This document shows, in pieces, positions 8,987 through 19,000 of a stretch of DNA of 64,000 nt. Position 1 is the stretch's first letter; the number at the start of each line of letters is the position of its first letter. Made by a program: the position numbers and the translations under genes. Source of the stretch: an uncultured Muribaculaceae bacterium (GTDB lineage: Bacteria; Bacteroidota; Bacteroidia; Bacteroidales; Muribaculaceae); contig CAJTWL010000004.1 of NCBI GenBank assembly GCA_910579845.1, positions 1 to 64,000 of the forward strand, read 5' to 3'. The notes beneath the pieces are model-generated. The model worked only from the letters and a program-made list of their open reading frames with translations. It was not told the origin of the DNA and searched no databases.

Positions 8987-9850
8987 ATGATTGGAATTGT
9001 AAATGCAAAAATAAATATAGGTCTGCAGATTGTGAGGCGCCGTGAAGATGGTTATCATGATTTGCAGACTGTCTTTTATCCGATTGGCAGATATGCCGGA
9101 TTGCCGGAGAATCCTGCGGAATTCTGCGATATCCTTGAGGTCGTGGGGAACGCAGACGGGAAACTGAATTTCTGTCAGGCAGGTCGTAAGGTGGATTGTG
9201 CGTCAGAGAAAAATCTTGTGTACAGGGCGGCGCGTCTTATACTTCCCGAGGGTGTGGGATGTGATGTTATTCTGGATAAACATTTGCCTGACGGGGCAGG
9301 TCTCGGAGGAGGAAGCGCGGATGCCGCGTTTACTTTAAGGCTAATAAACAAAGAGATACTTGATAACAGATATTCGGATAAAGAACTTGCGGATATGGCT
9401 TTGAGGTTGGGTGCCGACTGCCCTTTTTTTATCTACAATCGTCCTATGTATGGCGAGGGCGTAGGGGAAAAACTTACGGATATCGATCTTGATCTTGGAG
9501 GGAAATGGATACTGGTCATAAAGCCGGCAATATATGTATCTACAAAGGAGGCGTTTGCCGGAATCTGTCCCCGTCAGGGAGATATCGATCTTAAAAAACT
9601 TCCCTCTGTTCCTTTGAAAGAATGGCAGAATGTGGTGAAGAATGATTTCGAGGAGAGCCTTTTCCCTAAATATCCGTTGCTAAGCGATATAAAGAAGCAA
9701 ATCATAGAGAAAGGATCACTTTATGCGGCGATGAGTGGAAGCGGAAGTTCTATTTATGGAATTTTTAATGATTATGAGACAGCATTTGAGTGTAAAATGA
9801 GTTTTAAATATGTTCCAACAATAGAAGGATCATATTTGTTAAAATTATAA
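8987..9850 (+). CDS. ispE: 4-diphosphocytidyl-2-C-methyl-D-erythritol kinase
   Basis: 287 aa, typical GHMP kinase size. It phosphorylates CDP-ME in the MEP isoprenoid pathway. Family landmarks are the N-terminal AKINIGLQIVRRREDGYHDL, the ATP-binding loop LPDGAGLGGGSADAAF (~residue 100-115) and the C-terminal MSGSGSSIYGIF. It is cytosolic. The gene lies 18 nt after the DUF1460 gene and 28 nt before grpE, so it likely sits in the same transcript. Confidence 0.93.
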   Translation: MIGIVNAKINIGLQIVRRREDGYHDLQTVFYPIGRYAGLPENPAEFCDILEVVGNADGKLNFCQAGRKVDCASEKNLVYRAARLILPEGVGCDVILDKHLPDGAGLGGGSADAAFTLRLINKEILDNRYSDKELADMALRLGADCPFFIYNRPMYGEGVGEKLTDIDLDLGGKWILVIKPAIYVSTKEAFAGICPRQGDIDLKKLPSVPLKEWQNVVKNDFEESLFPKYPLLSDIKKQIIEKGSLYAAMSGSGSSIYGIFNDYETAFECKMSFKYVPTIEGSYLLKL

Positions 9851-9878
9851 ATGAAATTGGCTCAAAATTTGCTGTGCT

Positions 9879-10523
9879 ATGGGAAAGAAACATGTTTTTA
9901 AGAATGGTAAAGGATTCCATAAAAAGAAGATGAATATGAACATTGAAGATGAAAAAGATATAAATGATCCGTCTGTTGAAGAGAAAACAGAGGAGATTGA
10001 ACATGCAAAATCCGCTACGGAAGGAGAGGAGCCGGTTCAAGAGCCGGAGGTTGCCGAAGAGGAAGATCTGAATGCAAAAATAGAATCTTTACAGAATGAA
10101 GTAGAAAAAGAGAAAAAGGAATATCTGTTCCTGATGGCTGAATTCGATAATTTCCGTAAACGTACGCTCAAGGAGAAGTCGGAACTTATAAAGAATGCCG
10201 CGGAATCCGTATTCAAGGGACTCCTTCCGATAGTCGATGACTTTGAAAGAGCGATAAAGGCATCGGAGAACAGTGACGATGCAGCCACGTTAAAAGAGGG
10301 TATGGAGCTTATCTATAAAAAGCTCAAGAAATATATGGAACAGAACGGAGTCAAGGAGATGGATCCTGAAGACAAGGAGTTTGACGCAGACAGGCATGAG
10401 GCAATCTCTGCCGTTCCGGTGCCTGATGAAACACAGAAAGGCAAGATTCTTGACACGGTTGAGAAAGGATACACAATAAACGATAAGGTTCTACGCCATG
10501 CCAAAGTGGTAGTGGGTCAATGA
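9879..10523 (+). CDS. grpE: Nucleotide exchange factor GrpE
   Basis: 214 aa. It releases ADP from DnaK in the Hsp70 cycle. The N-terminal ~60 residues are charged and probably disordered. A coiled coil follows (~62-95). The conserved dimer/beta-domain signatures are AEFDNFRKRTLKEKSEL, GLLPIVDDFERAI and the C-terminal GYTINDKVLRHAKVVVG. dnaJ follows after 19 nt, the usual Bacteroidetes grpE-dnaJ pair; dnaK is not in the window. Confidence 0.95.
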   Translation: MGKKHVFKNGKGFHKKKMNMNIEDEKDINDPSVEEKTEEIEHAKSATEGEEPVQEPEVAEEEDLNAKIESLQNEVEKEKKEYLFLMAEFDNFRKRTLKEKSELIKNAAESVFKGLLPIVDDFERAIKASENSDDAATLKEGMELIYKKLKKYMEQNGVKEMDPEDKEFDADRHEAISAVPVPDETQKGKILDTVEKGYTINDKVLRHAKVVVGQ

Positions 10524-10542
10524 TCCATAAGTAATAAATATT

Positions 10543-11745
10543 ATGGCTGATAATAAAAGAGATTACTATGAGGTGCTCGGCGTTGACAAGAACGCCACTG
10601 CTGATGAAATAAAGAAGGCATACAGGAAGAAAGCGATCCAATACCATCCTGACCGCAATCCGGGTAATAAAGAGGCTGAGGATAAATTCAAAGAAGCGGC
10701 TGAGGCATATGATGTACTGAGTGACGCCGACAAACGCGCCAGGTATGACCAGTTCGGTCATTCAATGGGTCCTCAAGGATTTGGTGGAGGAGGTTTCGGC
10801 GGCGGTTACAGCGGCGGTTTCGGAGGCGGAATGTCGATGGAGGATATCTTTGCTCATTTTGGCGATATTTTCGGAGGCCGATTCAGCGGATTCGGCGGTG
10901 GATTCGACGGTTCGGAAGGCAGAGCGCGCAAGCATGTCAACAAGGGGACGGATCTTCGTATCACTGTGAAAGTGACATTGAAGGATATCATGAATGGTGT
11001 CGACAAGAAGCTCAAGATTCCAAAACTGGTAGCGGATCCGGCATGTAAAGGTACGGGCGCCAAGGATGGTACGGCATTCGGGACATGTCCGCGCTGTCAC
11101 GGCTCCGGATATATCAGCACAGTGCAGCAGACAATCATGGGACCGATGGAAAGCCATTCAGTCTGTCCCGAGTGTAACGGTGAAGGTAAGATTATTACCG
11201 AACAGTGCGAACACTGTCACGGCTCCGGGGTAGAGAAGAAAGATGAGATCGTAAGCTTTCACATACCTGCCGGTGTGGAGAACGGCATGGTTCTCACTAT
11301 TCGTGGACAAGGTAATGCACCGCGCCATGGCGGCGTGAACGGAGACCTGCTGATAGTTATTCAGGAAGAGAAGGATCCGGATCTGATTCGAGAGGGTGAT
11401 GACCTGATATATAATCTTATGCTTGATTTTCCGACCGCTGCTTTAGGTGGCACGGCTGAAATTCCCACCATCGATGGAAAAGCGAGGTTGAAAATCGCTC
11501 CCGGAACGCAACCGGGAAAGGTTCTCAGACTGCGTGGAAAGGGATTGCCAAAGATGAACAGTTCTGTAAAGGGAGATCTGCTTGTAAATGTCATGGTATA
11601 TGTGCCGGAGAATCTGAACGATAAAGAGAAATCTGCCATAGAGAGTCTTAAGGATTCATCCAACATAGTTCCTGCGAAATCAGTCAGCGAACGCCTTTTC
11701 TCAAGACTCAGACACATTTTTAATAAAGAAAGCAGAGGCGAGTAA
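10543..11745 (+). CDS. dnaJ: Chaperone DnaJ with an altered first zinc-finger repeat
   Basis: 400 aa. It is the Hsp40 co-chaperone that loads substrates on DnaK and stimulates its ATPase. The J-domain (1-70) has the HPD motif in YHPDRNPG. A Gly/Phe-rich linker (~80-130) follows, then the zinc region (~160-235), then two C-terminal substrate domains. Three CxxCxGxG repeats are intact (CPRCHGSG, CPECNGEG, CEHCHGSG), but the first reads ADPACKGTG: the leading Cys is Asp165 and only Cys168 remains. Repeats 1 and 4 form zinc centre 1, so that site would have three Cys and one Asp. The gene ends at a strong bidirectional terminator. Confidence 0.94.
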   Translation: MADNKRDYYEVLGVDKNATADEIKKAYRKKAIQYHPDRNPGNKEAEDKFKEAAEAYDVLSDADKRARYDQFGHSMGPQGFGGGGFGGGYSGGFGGGMSMEDIFAHFGDIFGGRFSGFGGGFDGSEGRARKHVNKGTDLRITVKVTLKDIMNGVDKKLKIPKLVADPACKGTGAKDGTAFGTCPRCHGSGYISTVQQTIMGPMESHSVCPECNGEGKIITEQCEHCHGSGVEKKDEIVSFHIPAGVENGMVLTIRGQGNAPRHGGVNGDLLIVIQEEKDPDLIREGDDLIYNLMLDFPTAALGGTAEIPTIDGKARLKIAPGTQPGKVLRLRGKGLPKMNSSVKGDLLVNVMVYVPENLNDKEKSAIESLKDSSNIVPAKSVSERLFSRLRHIFNKESRGE

Positions 11746-11780
11746 TCAGAAGAAACTGTTAAAATATCTCGACTTCCATT

Positions 11781-11842
11781 ATTAATGAACCGCACCCGAG
11801 AAGTTTGTCAAAAACAAAACTCCTCGGGTGCAGTTCATTAAT
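11781..11842 (+). terminator. Bidirectional terminator between convergent dnaJ and lacI-type gene
   Basis: Bases 11781-11800 pair with 11823-11842 (one mismatch), and the A/T-rich loop can pair further (AGTTTGT with ACAAAACT). The hairpin lies 35 nt after dnaJ and 12 nt from the stop of the minus-strand regulator, so it can end transcription from both sides. Confidence 0.75.
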
Positions 11843-11853
11843 TCTATATGTGT

Positions 11854-12915
11854 TTAATTGCCTGATATATCCGTTCGCATGGATATGGAATCTCTAAGTA
11901 TTATAAGAGGAGGAATTTCTATCATGTTGGTTTTGGTCAAATAAACCTGTGAGGATTCCGCTTCCTGTCTATTCGTATATCCAAGTCGGATAAGGAGTTG
12001 GTCGACTGCGGCTTTACTTATTAAATCAAGAGGCTGTGAAACACAGCTGATAGGAGGATTCAGATAGTTCAGATAAACATTGTCATCAAATGATATCAGT
12101 GAAACGTCTTCCGGAACTTTAAGATTATGATCCCGCAGCGCGCGCATGGAGCCTAACAGATTCGTGCCTGATAATGCAAAAATTGCAGTGAATCTTTTGC
12201 CGGAACTGATTGCGAGCTGAGTCTGCAGATATCCGTTGTCAATGGAAAAGTCATTTCCGCATATCATTGCTTTTTCGATAAGACCGGCATCGTCAAGAGC
12301 GGCAAGATAACCATCTACGCGCCTGACGGATGTGATTGCACGCGGTACACCTCTTATGCACAGTATATCTTTGTGACCTGCTTCGATCAGTTTCTTTGTG
12401 GCATCATACGCTCCTCTGAAATTGTCAGTGCAGGCACAGGTAAGATTTGAGTTTTCAAAGTATCTGTCTATTAGCACCAGTGGAATCTCCTGATCAAGTA
12501 ATTCCAATGGTTCGGCTTCATAGCCGCAGGGTACCATTACGATACCATCCACCCTCCGGCTTTTCAATGTTTCCAATGCGCGCTTCTCTTCATCCGGGCT
12601 TTCACGCGTATCCAATACCATCACGGTATATCCCGATTTTGCAGCTTCGCGAATCACAGCCGCCGCTATTGAGGCAAAGAAGGGATTCTCAAAACTTGGT
12701 AAGAGAAGTCCGATAGTTTTGGTATAATTGTTGCGCAAATATTGTGCAAACATATTAGGGGTGTATTCCAGCTCTTTAGCGGTATTCTGCACAATAATTT
12801 GTGTTTTTTTACTAATTCTGTATTGTTCTGCCTTTCCATTAATCACACGCGATACGGTGGTGATGGAGAGTCCTGTTTTTCGGGCTATATCGGCTAATTT
12901 ACTTGGTTTTGCCAT
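11854..12915 (-). CDS. LacI-family transcriptional regulator, probable repressor of the rus-like operon
   Basis: 353 aa. The N-terminal LacI helix-turn-helix (residues ~5-25, KLADIARKTGLSITTVSRVI) and hinge are followed by a periplasmic-binding-protein-like ligand domain (from TIGLLLPSFENPFFASI). It is transcribed away from the ribokinase-permease-susCD operon, and a palindromic operator with a central CG step lies at that operon's start. It most likely represses the operon until ribose, a nucleoside or a phosphorylated derivative binds. The inducer cannot be read from sequence. Confidence 0.88.
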   Translation of the reverse strand: MAKPSKLADIARKTGLSITTVSRVINGKAEQYRISKKTQIIVQNTAKELEYTPNMFAQYLRNNYTKTIGLLLPSFENPFFASIAAAVIREAAKSGYTVMVLDTRESPDEEKRALETLKSRRVDGIVMVPCGYEAEPLELLDQEIPLVLIDRYFENSNLTCACTDNFRGAYDATKKLIEAGHKDILCIRGVPRAITSVRRVDGYLAALDDAGLIEKAMICGNDFSIDNGYLQTQLAISSGKRFTAIFALSGTNLLGSMRALRDHNLKVPEDVSLISFDDNVYLNYLNPPISCVSQPLDLISKAAVDQLLIRLGYTNRQEAESSQVYLTKTNMIEIPPLIILRDSISMRTDISGN

Positions 12916-12954
12916 AGTAAGTAGTGGTTATCAAGCAATTGTGATTTCTATTCT

Positions 12955-12962
12955 CAAATATA
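12955..12962 (-). promoter_or_regulatory. -7 element of the lacI-type gene
   Basis: On the minus strand this reads TATATTTG, an exact TAnnTTTG match, 40 nt upstream of the regulator's ATG. No matching -33 box was seen at 19-21 nt spacing. Confidence 0.5.
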
Positions 12963-12982
12963 ATAAATTTTATCAAATATTT

Positions 12983-13013
12983 GTTGTTTTTAATTAAAAT
13001 TTATTTAAATTTG
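12983..13013 (+). promoter_or_regulatory. Promoter of the rus-like operon
   Basis: GTTG at 12983-12986 and TAAATTTG at 13006-13013 (exact -7) are 19 nt apart. Transcription would start near 13020, directly ahead of the palindromic operator. Confidence 0.7.
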
Positions 13014-13023
13014 CAATTGAGGT

Positions 13024-13041
13024 TGCGCAAACGTATGCGCA
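13024..13041 (+). promoter_or_regulatory. LacI-type operator
   Basis: TGCGCAAACGTATGCGCA is an 18-bp inverted repeat with 16 of 18 positions symmetric and a central CG, the architecture bound by LacI/PurR-type proteins (PurR sites have a similar GCAAACG half). It lies just after the -7 element and ends 3 nt before the ribokinase ATG, so bound repressor would block initiation or early elongation. Confidence 0.75.
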
Positions 13042-13044
13042 TAG

Positions 13045-14046
13045 ATGGACTTTACGTTGACTAATAACCATAATAACTTGATCGTGAATAGAATACCCAA
13101 AATTGTTGTAGTAGGAAGTATCAATACAGACATGGTGATACGCACCCCCCATCTTCCTCGTCCCGGAGAGACGGTGCTTGGAGGAGAGTTTATGATGAAT
13201 GCAGGAGGAAAAGGCGCAAATCAGGCAATGACAGTCTGTCGTCTTGATGCAGATCTTACATTTGTCGCGAAAGTTGGCGACGATGTTTTCGGCAGGCAGA
13301 CATTGGAGCAGTTTCATAAAGACGGCATTAAAACCGATTTTGTCAGCGTATGCGACATGTATGCCTCAGGAGTTGCGCTGATAAATGTCGATGATGACGC
13401 TGAAAACTGCATAAGTGTAGCTTCGGGAGCTAATTCAGCGTTGATGCCTGAAGATATAGACGCGGCGGCAAAGGCTGTTTCCGAAGCTGATATAATGCTT
13501 CTTCAGTTGGAGACTCCTATTGAAACGGTAACTTATGCCGCCGGGATGGCAAAGAGATATGGTCTCAAGGTTGTGCTGAATCCGGCACCCGCGCCTAAGG
13601 AGCCGTTACCTGCCGAATTACTTAAGAATGTAGATATCCTGATACCCAATCGCACTGAAATGGAAGTTGTAGCGGGTGTAGATGCCGGTGCAGATCCGGT
13701 GAAAGCCACGAATATTCTGGCTGATTTCGGAGTCGATGTTGTGGTGGTCACCCTCGGAAGCCACGGAGCGCTTGTGTGTCATGACGGAAAGTGTGATGAA
13801 ATTCCGCCATTCAAGGTTACGGCTGTCGATACTACCGCTGCCGGCGATACATTCTGTGGTGCGTTCTGTGTGGCACTGGCAGAGGGTGCGGATGTACGCG
13901 AAGCCGCATTGTTCGGAAATCTCGCGGCTTCGATAACCGTGACCCGTGATGGAGCACAGCAGGCTATCCCGACACGCAAAGATGTTGAGATTCTCGCGCA
14001 GGAACGGGGAGTGGAATTTAAGTTCATGAATATCAATAAAAACTAA
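13045..14046 (+). CDS. rbsK: Ribokinase (PfkB family), rusK-like
   Basis: 333 aa. It phosphorylates D-ribose to ribose 5-phosphate for the pentose phosphate pathway. PfkB signatures are VVVGSINTDMVIRTPHLPRPGE, the substrate-binding AGGKGANQAM and the catalytic DTTAAGDTF near the C-terminus. It is the first gene of the rus-like operon; the operator abuts its start. The ATG at 13045 gives ~18 residues before the conserved core. An in-frame GTG at 13084 would give a shorter N-terminus and cannot be excluded. The permease gene follows after 5 nt. Confidence 0.9.
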   Translation: MDFTLTNNHNNLIVNRIPKIVVVGSINTDMVIRTPHLPRPGETVLGGEFMMNAGGKGANQAMTVCRLDADLTFVAKVGDDVFGRQTLEQFHKDGIKTDFVSVCDMYASGVALINVDDDAENCISVASGANSALMPEDIDAAAKAVSEADIMLLQLETPIETVTYAAGMAKRYGLKVVLNPAPAPKEPLPAELLKNVDILIPNRTEMEVVAGVDAGADPVKATNILADFGVDVVVVTLGSHGALVCHDGKCDEIPPFKVTAVDTTAAGDTFCGAFCVALAEGADVREAALFGNLAASITVTRDGAQQAIPTRKDVEILAQERGVEFKFMNINKN

Positions 14047-14051
14047 ATATT

Positions 14052-15062
14052 ATGTTTATAGTAAATAACTACACAATGGCAGTGGTGTTGTGTTTCATCA
14101 CAATGCTGTGCTGGGGTTCCTGGGGAAATACTCAGAAACTTGCCACAAAATCCTGGCGTTACGAATTGTTCTATTGGGATTATGTGGTCGGAATGGTCGT
14201 ATTCGCGCTTTTGCTCGGTCTTACATTTGGAAGTATAGGAGAGCAGGGTCGTTCTTTCATACCCGATCTCTGCCAGGCAGAGTGGGGAAATATAGGCAGT
14301 GTTATACTTGGAGGAGTCATATTCAATGCCTCTAATATTCTTCTTTCCGCTTCCGTCTCGCTTGCCGGAATGTCGGTGGCTTTCCCTCTTGGCGTCGGCA
14401 TCGCGCTTGTACTCGGGGTGTTTATCAACTATCTCGGCGAACCGAAAGGTGATCCGATCTGGCTTTTCATCGGTGTCGCACTTGTGGTGGTCGCTATCGT
14501 ATGCAATGGTATGGCATCGGGACGTCTAAGTAAAAACAACGACAGCGCTTCCAATAATAAAAAGGGAATTATTCTGGCGGTAGTAGCCGGTTTACTGATG
14601 GCATTCTTCTACAGATTTGTAGCGGCGGCTATGGATCTATCCGATTTTATCAATCCTCAGCAAGGAATGTTGACACCCTATTCGGCACTGTTTATTTTCT
14701 CTGTCGGTGTGTTGCTGAGCAATTTTGTTTTCAACACTTATGTGATGCGTCATCCATTTGTAGGAGAGCCGGTAAATTACAGCCAATATTTCAAAGGATC
14801 ATTTACTATGCATCTTACAGGCGTTTTGGGAGGTGTAATATGGGGACTCGGCACTGCCTGCAGCTATGTTGCCGCAGGAGAGGCCGGAGCCGCTATAAGC
14901 TATGCTCTTGGTCAGGGCGCTCCGATGATTGCCGCTATCTGGGGTGTATTCATATGGAAAGAATTCAAAGGTGCCGATGTGAAAACCAATATGTTGCTTT
15001 GTGTAATGTTCTTGTTTTTCGTGCTGGGACTTGCATCGATAATCGTTTCAGGAGCCAATTGA
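14052..15062 (+). CDS. Inner-membrane sugar permease of the ureide-permease/GRP (DMT) type, rusT-like
   Basis: 336 aa with about ten hydrophobic membrane segments. The N-terminal CFITMLCWGSWGNTQKLA is typical of the DMT-superfamily group containing ureide permeases and RhaT/GRP sugar transporters. Its place between a ribokinase and a nucleoside hydrolase in a susCD operon matches the transporter (rusT) of the B. thetaiotaomicron ribose system. Ribose or nucleoside uptake across the inner membrane is the best reading. Substrate is inferred from context. The stop is one base before the next ATG. Confidence 0.78.
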   Translation: MFIVNNYTMAVVLCFITMLCWGSWGNTQKLATKSWRYELFYWDYVVGMVVFALLLGLTFGSIGEQGRSFIPDLCQAEWGNIGSVILGGVIFNASNILLSASVSLAGMSVAFPLGVGIALVLGVFINYLGEPKGDPIWLFIGVALVVVAIVCNGMASGRLSKNNDSASNNKKGIILAVVAGLLMAFFYRFVAAAMDLSDFINPQQGMLTPYSALFIFSVGVLLSNFVFNTYVMRHPFVGEPVNYSQYFKGSFTMHLTGVLGGVIWGLGTACSYVAAGEAGAAISYALGQGAPMIAAIWGVFIWKEFKGADVKTNMLLCVMFLFFVLGLASIIVSGAN

Positions 15063-15063
15063 C

Positions 15064-16077
15064 ATGAAGATCACATTGTTTATCAACGCTTTATTAGGTT
15101 TGTTGATATCTTTTAATGCGGTAAGCGCCGAACCGACAGGCGTGATTATAGAAACGGATATGGGCAATGACATTGATGATGCCCTGGCTATGGATCTTGC
15201 CTATAAGGCTATGGATGAAGGGAAGATAAACATTCTTGCAATCGGGGTCCACAAGCTGAGTCCGACGGCGGCTGATTATGTCGATATATTGAATACCTGG
15301 TATGGTTACGGGGCTATTCCAATAGGAAGATCCCAGACCCCGGTGTATAACCAGCATCAGCGTGATTATACGATTCCGGTTTGTGCCATGCGTGATTCCA
15401 AGAGAAAAGCCTTATGGAAAAGAAGCAAGCAAGGAGGCGATTTTGAAGATCCTGTAACTTTGTATCGTCGTGTGCTTGCCGCCCGGCCTGACACGTCTGT
15501 GGTATTTGTGTCTCTTGGATTCGGCACAGAACTGGCAAAGCTTCTTCAAAGCGGACCGGATGATATTTCTCCGTTATCCGGCAGGGATCTGGTTCGGCAG
15601 AAAGTGAGGTACCTGTCGATAATGGCAGGAAGCTACGGCGCAAAACAGCGTGCGGAATATAATGTCGTGAACGATATTCCTGCGATGCAGATTGTTTTTG
15701 ACCGGTGGCCGACCAGAATTGTACAGAATCCATTTGAGATAGGTCCGAAAGTCAAGTTTCATGGGAATAAAGTCGATGAACTGTTCACATGGACAAAGAA
15801 GCATCCTGTCATTGATGGATACAAGTACTATATGAAGATGCCCTACGACAGACCTACCTGGGATCTGCTAAGCATAATATATATAACCCATCCGGAACTT
15901 TTCTCTGAGAGTGAGCCCGGCAGAGTGGAGGTCAATTCCAAAGGATATACCTTTTATACACCCGATGAAAACGGAAATGTGGTATGGCTCACATCTTCCG
16001 ATTCCCAGCTCCGGGAACTTGACCGATACATAATGCAGACAATTTCACGAAAACCAAAAAAATTCAAAAATAACTAA
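15064..16077 (+). CDS. Exported nucleoside hydrolase-like protein, rusNH-like
   Basis: 337 aa. A Sec signal peptide (MKITLFINALLGLLISFNAVSA) puts it in the periplasm or beyond. The IU-nucleoside hydrolase calcium/ribose-binding motif appears as IIETDMGNDIDDALAM (~residue 28-43), a variant of DTDxGxDDA common in secreted Bacteroidetes members, with Glu in the first acidic position. The enzyme would split nucleosides into base and ribose. It is translationally coupled to the permease and followed 13 nt later by susC. Confidence 0.85.
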   Translation: MKITLFINALLGLLISFNAVSAEPTGVIIETDMGNDIDDALAMDLAYKAMDEGKINILAIGVHKLSPTAADYVDILNTWYGYGAIPIGRSQTPVYNQHQRDYTIPVCAMRDSKRKALWKRSKQGGDFEDPVTLYRRVLAARPDTSVVFVSLGFGTELAKLLQSGPDDISPLSGRDLVRQKVRYLSIMAGSYGAKQRAEYNVVNDIPAMQIVFDRWPTRIVQNPFEIGPKVKFHGNKVDELFTWTKKHPVIDGYKYYMKMPYDRPTWDLLSIIYITHPELFSESEPGRVEVNSKGYTFYTPDENGNVVWLTSSDSQLRELDRYIMQTISRKPKKFKNN

Positions 16078-16090
16078 CTTAAAAACTATC

Positions 16091-19000
16091 ATGAACTCGA
16101 AAAATTTCTTGAAAGCAATTAAGGAATCGTTGTTGTGCGGTATATTTGCCGTGCTTACGGTTTTCTCAGTTGCGGCTACGGCAACGGCGCAGACAAATTA
16201 TGTGACTGGTACCGTAACTACGTCTGATGGCGAGCCTCTTCCAGGCGTCACTGTGATGGTTGATGGCACCAAAACGGGTGTTGTCACTGATTTTGACGGT
16301 AACTATAAAATTAATGCCGATAGTGGTGACAACCTTGTTTTCAGCTATGTCGGATTCAAGAAGGAAAAGATCAAGGTTGGAAGCAACACCAGGATTGACG
16401 TCAAGATGGGCGAGGACAACAGTGTCCTCGACGAGGTGATTGTGGTGGGTTACGGTACACAGCGTCGTCGTAATATCTTAGGTGCGGTGGAAAATCTTTC
16501 CGGTAAGGAGATTGAGAATCGTCCTAACGGATACATAACACGTTCTTTGCAGGGAATGGTACCCGGTCTTAATATTCAGATGAATGACGGTAAGCCTACA
16601 CGTTCAGCTTCGATGCAGATACGTGCCACCACTCAGTCAATCGGTGCCGGTGGCGCCGCTCTCTGTCTTGTCGATGGTGTAGAGGCTGATCTTACGGCAA
16701 TCAATCCGGAAGATGTAGAGAGTATCTCTGTATTGAAAGATGCTTCTTCCACAGCAGTCTACGGAGCCAGAGGCGCTTTCGGTGTGATTCTTGTAACAAC
16801 AAAAAAAGCCAGGAAAGGCAAAACGCAGGTAGACTATTCAGGCAGCGTGTCATTTATAAGCGAAACCAAAAGACCTGAACTTGTTACGGATTCCTGGACA
16901 TGGTATAATAGTTTCCAGGAGTCATACTATAGTGCGTTTCATCAGTATGCCACATCAATAAATAATAAATTCCCGATTTCTCAGTCCTGGATAGATGAAT
17001 TTACCAAACGTCGTACAGATCCCGATAATTCATATCTTGACTGGGCAATTGACAAGAACGGCGAATATCAATATTATGGAGCCGGAACAAACTGGTATGA
17101 TCTGCTTTATAAAAAGAGTACAACAGGTACACAGCATAATCTAAGAGTGTCAGGAGGCGGTGATGTAGCAAGCTATATAGTATCAGCCCGTTATTTCGAA
17201 CAGGATGGAATTTACGCGGTAGGTGATGAGAAGTTCCGTCAGATAAATGTCAGAGGGAAAGGAACAATCCAGATCACTCCACGTCTTAAGTTGGAAAACA
17301 ATACTGATTTTGTGCGCCGTACATACAGACAGCCGGTTAGCGGTACCCCAAGTTTCCTCGTTCGTAGAAATCTGGAACATCAGGGATTCCCAATGGCTAT
17401 ACCATATAACCCTGATGGCTCGTATACTCCGGCAGCTGTCTACACAGGATATGCTTCCATGAAAGAAAATGCGTCATATCGCAACAACTTCAAGTTCGAT
17501 ATAAAGAACTCAACTTTCTTGACATATGAAATTCTCAAAAAGGAGCTTATTGCCCGCGCGGATTTCTCATATCTATATAATCATTCACAACAGACTGACA
17601 AATGGACTCCTGTCACAGGTGTTAAATCGGAGGTGGCAAAAGAGGTGTGGCCGACAAACGATTACCTGAATACCACAGAAACCCAGCGTCAATATTATAA
17701 TGGTAATGTGAACCTGACCTGGACACCGGAGCTCAACAACGACCATGATCTTACAGTAGTGGCAGGCTGGCAGATAGAGCATCAGAGCAATCGTGTGACC
17801 TATATGAGCCGTGACGGATTCATCATGGACGATAAGCCTAACTATTCTCTTATGACCGGTACAAACTATCAGGTCAAAGACAACGGTTCTATCGACTGGG
17901 GTTTTGTAGGAGTTTTCGGACGTGCGTCTTACGCATACAAGAGCAAATATCTTGCAGAAATCAGTGCCCGTTATGACGGCTCATCCAAATTCCCGACAAA
18001 CCAGCGTTGGGGTTTCTTCCCATCGGCATCCATCGGATGGCGTATGAATGAAGAGAGTTTTATGCAGAATCTGACATTTCTCAATAACCTTAAATGGCGT
18101 TTCTCAATCGGAAAAGCCGGTAATGGAAATGTGGCTCCATACAAATATCTTGAGCTCCTTTCGTTCTCGAAATCAGGTGTGATAATCGATGGACTTCAGC
18201 GTACAATGACACATGTGCCGGGCAATAAGATTCCTGATAATCTGACATGGGAAACATCTTCTACAATAAATCTCGGTCTTGATATCAACGTACTTGACAA
18301 CAGACTTAATTTCGTCGGTGATATCTACCGCAAGCTTACTACAGATATGTTTGTAGTAGGTGCGGAAATACCGGCTGTAGCCGGTTATTCAGCGCCCTAT
18401 GGCAACAATGCCGATATGGCTACGAACGGTATAGAACTTGCAATCGGATGGCAAGACAGTTTCCAGCTTGCAGGAAAACCATTCAATTATTCGGCTCGTC
18501 TGTCTTATTGGGACAGTGTCTCGAAGATTACGAAATATACCGCAAAAACCAACACGCTGCCATCGATCTATTCCAACTCCTATTATGAAGGAATGACAAT
18601 TGGCGAGATCTGGGGCTATCATGTTTTGGGATTATTCCAGAGCGATGAAGAAGCACAGGATTACGGGGTTAAATATCAGAAGAAAACATTCTGGAGTGGT
18701 GATGGCGGATCATGGGATGCCGGAGACGTCAAATTTGCCGATCTTAATGATGACGGAATCGTAGACAACGGATCCAACACACTCGAAAATCATGGAGACC
18801 TCAAAAAAATAGGAAATTCCGCACCCCGCCATCATTATGGCATCAATCTCAGCGCAAACTGGAATGGAATAGGTCTTACAGTATTCTTCCAGGGTGTCGG
18901 ACACCGCGACTGGTATCCTACAGCAGAGTCAGGTCTTTTCTGGGGACATTACAACCGTGCATATGGCTATTGCCTGCCTTGGCAGGTAGAGGATCACTGG

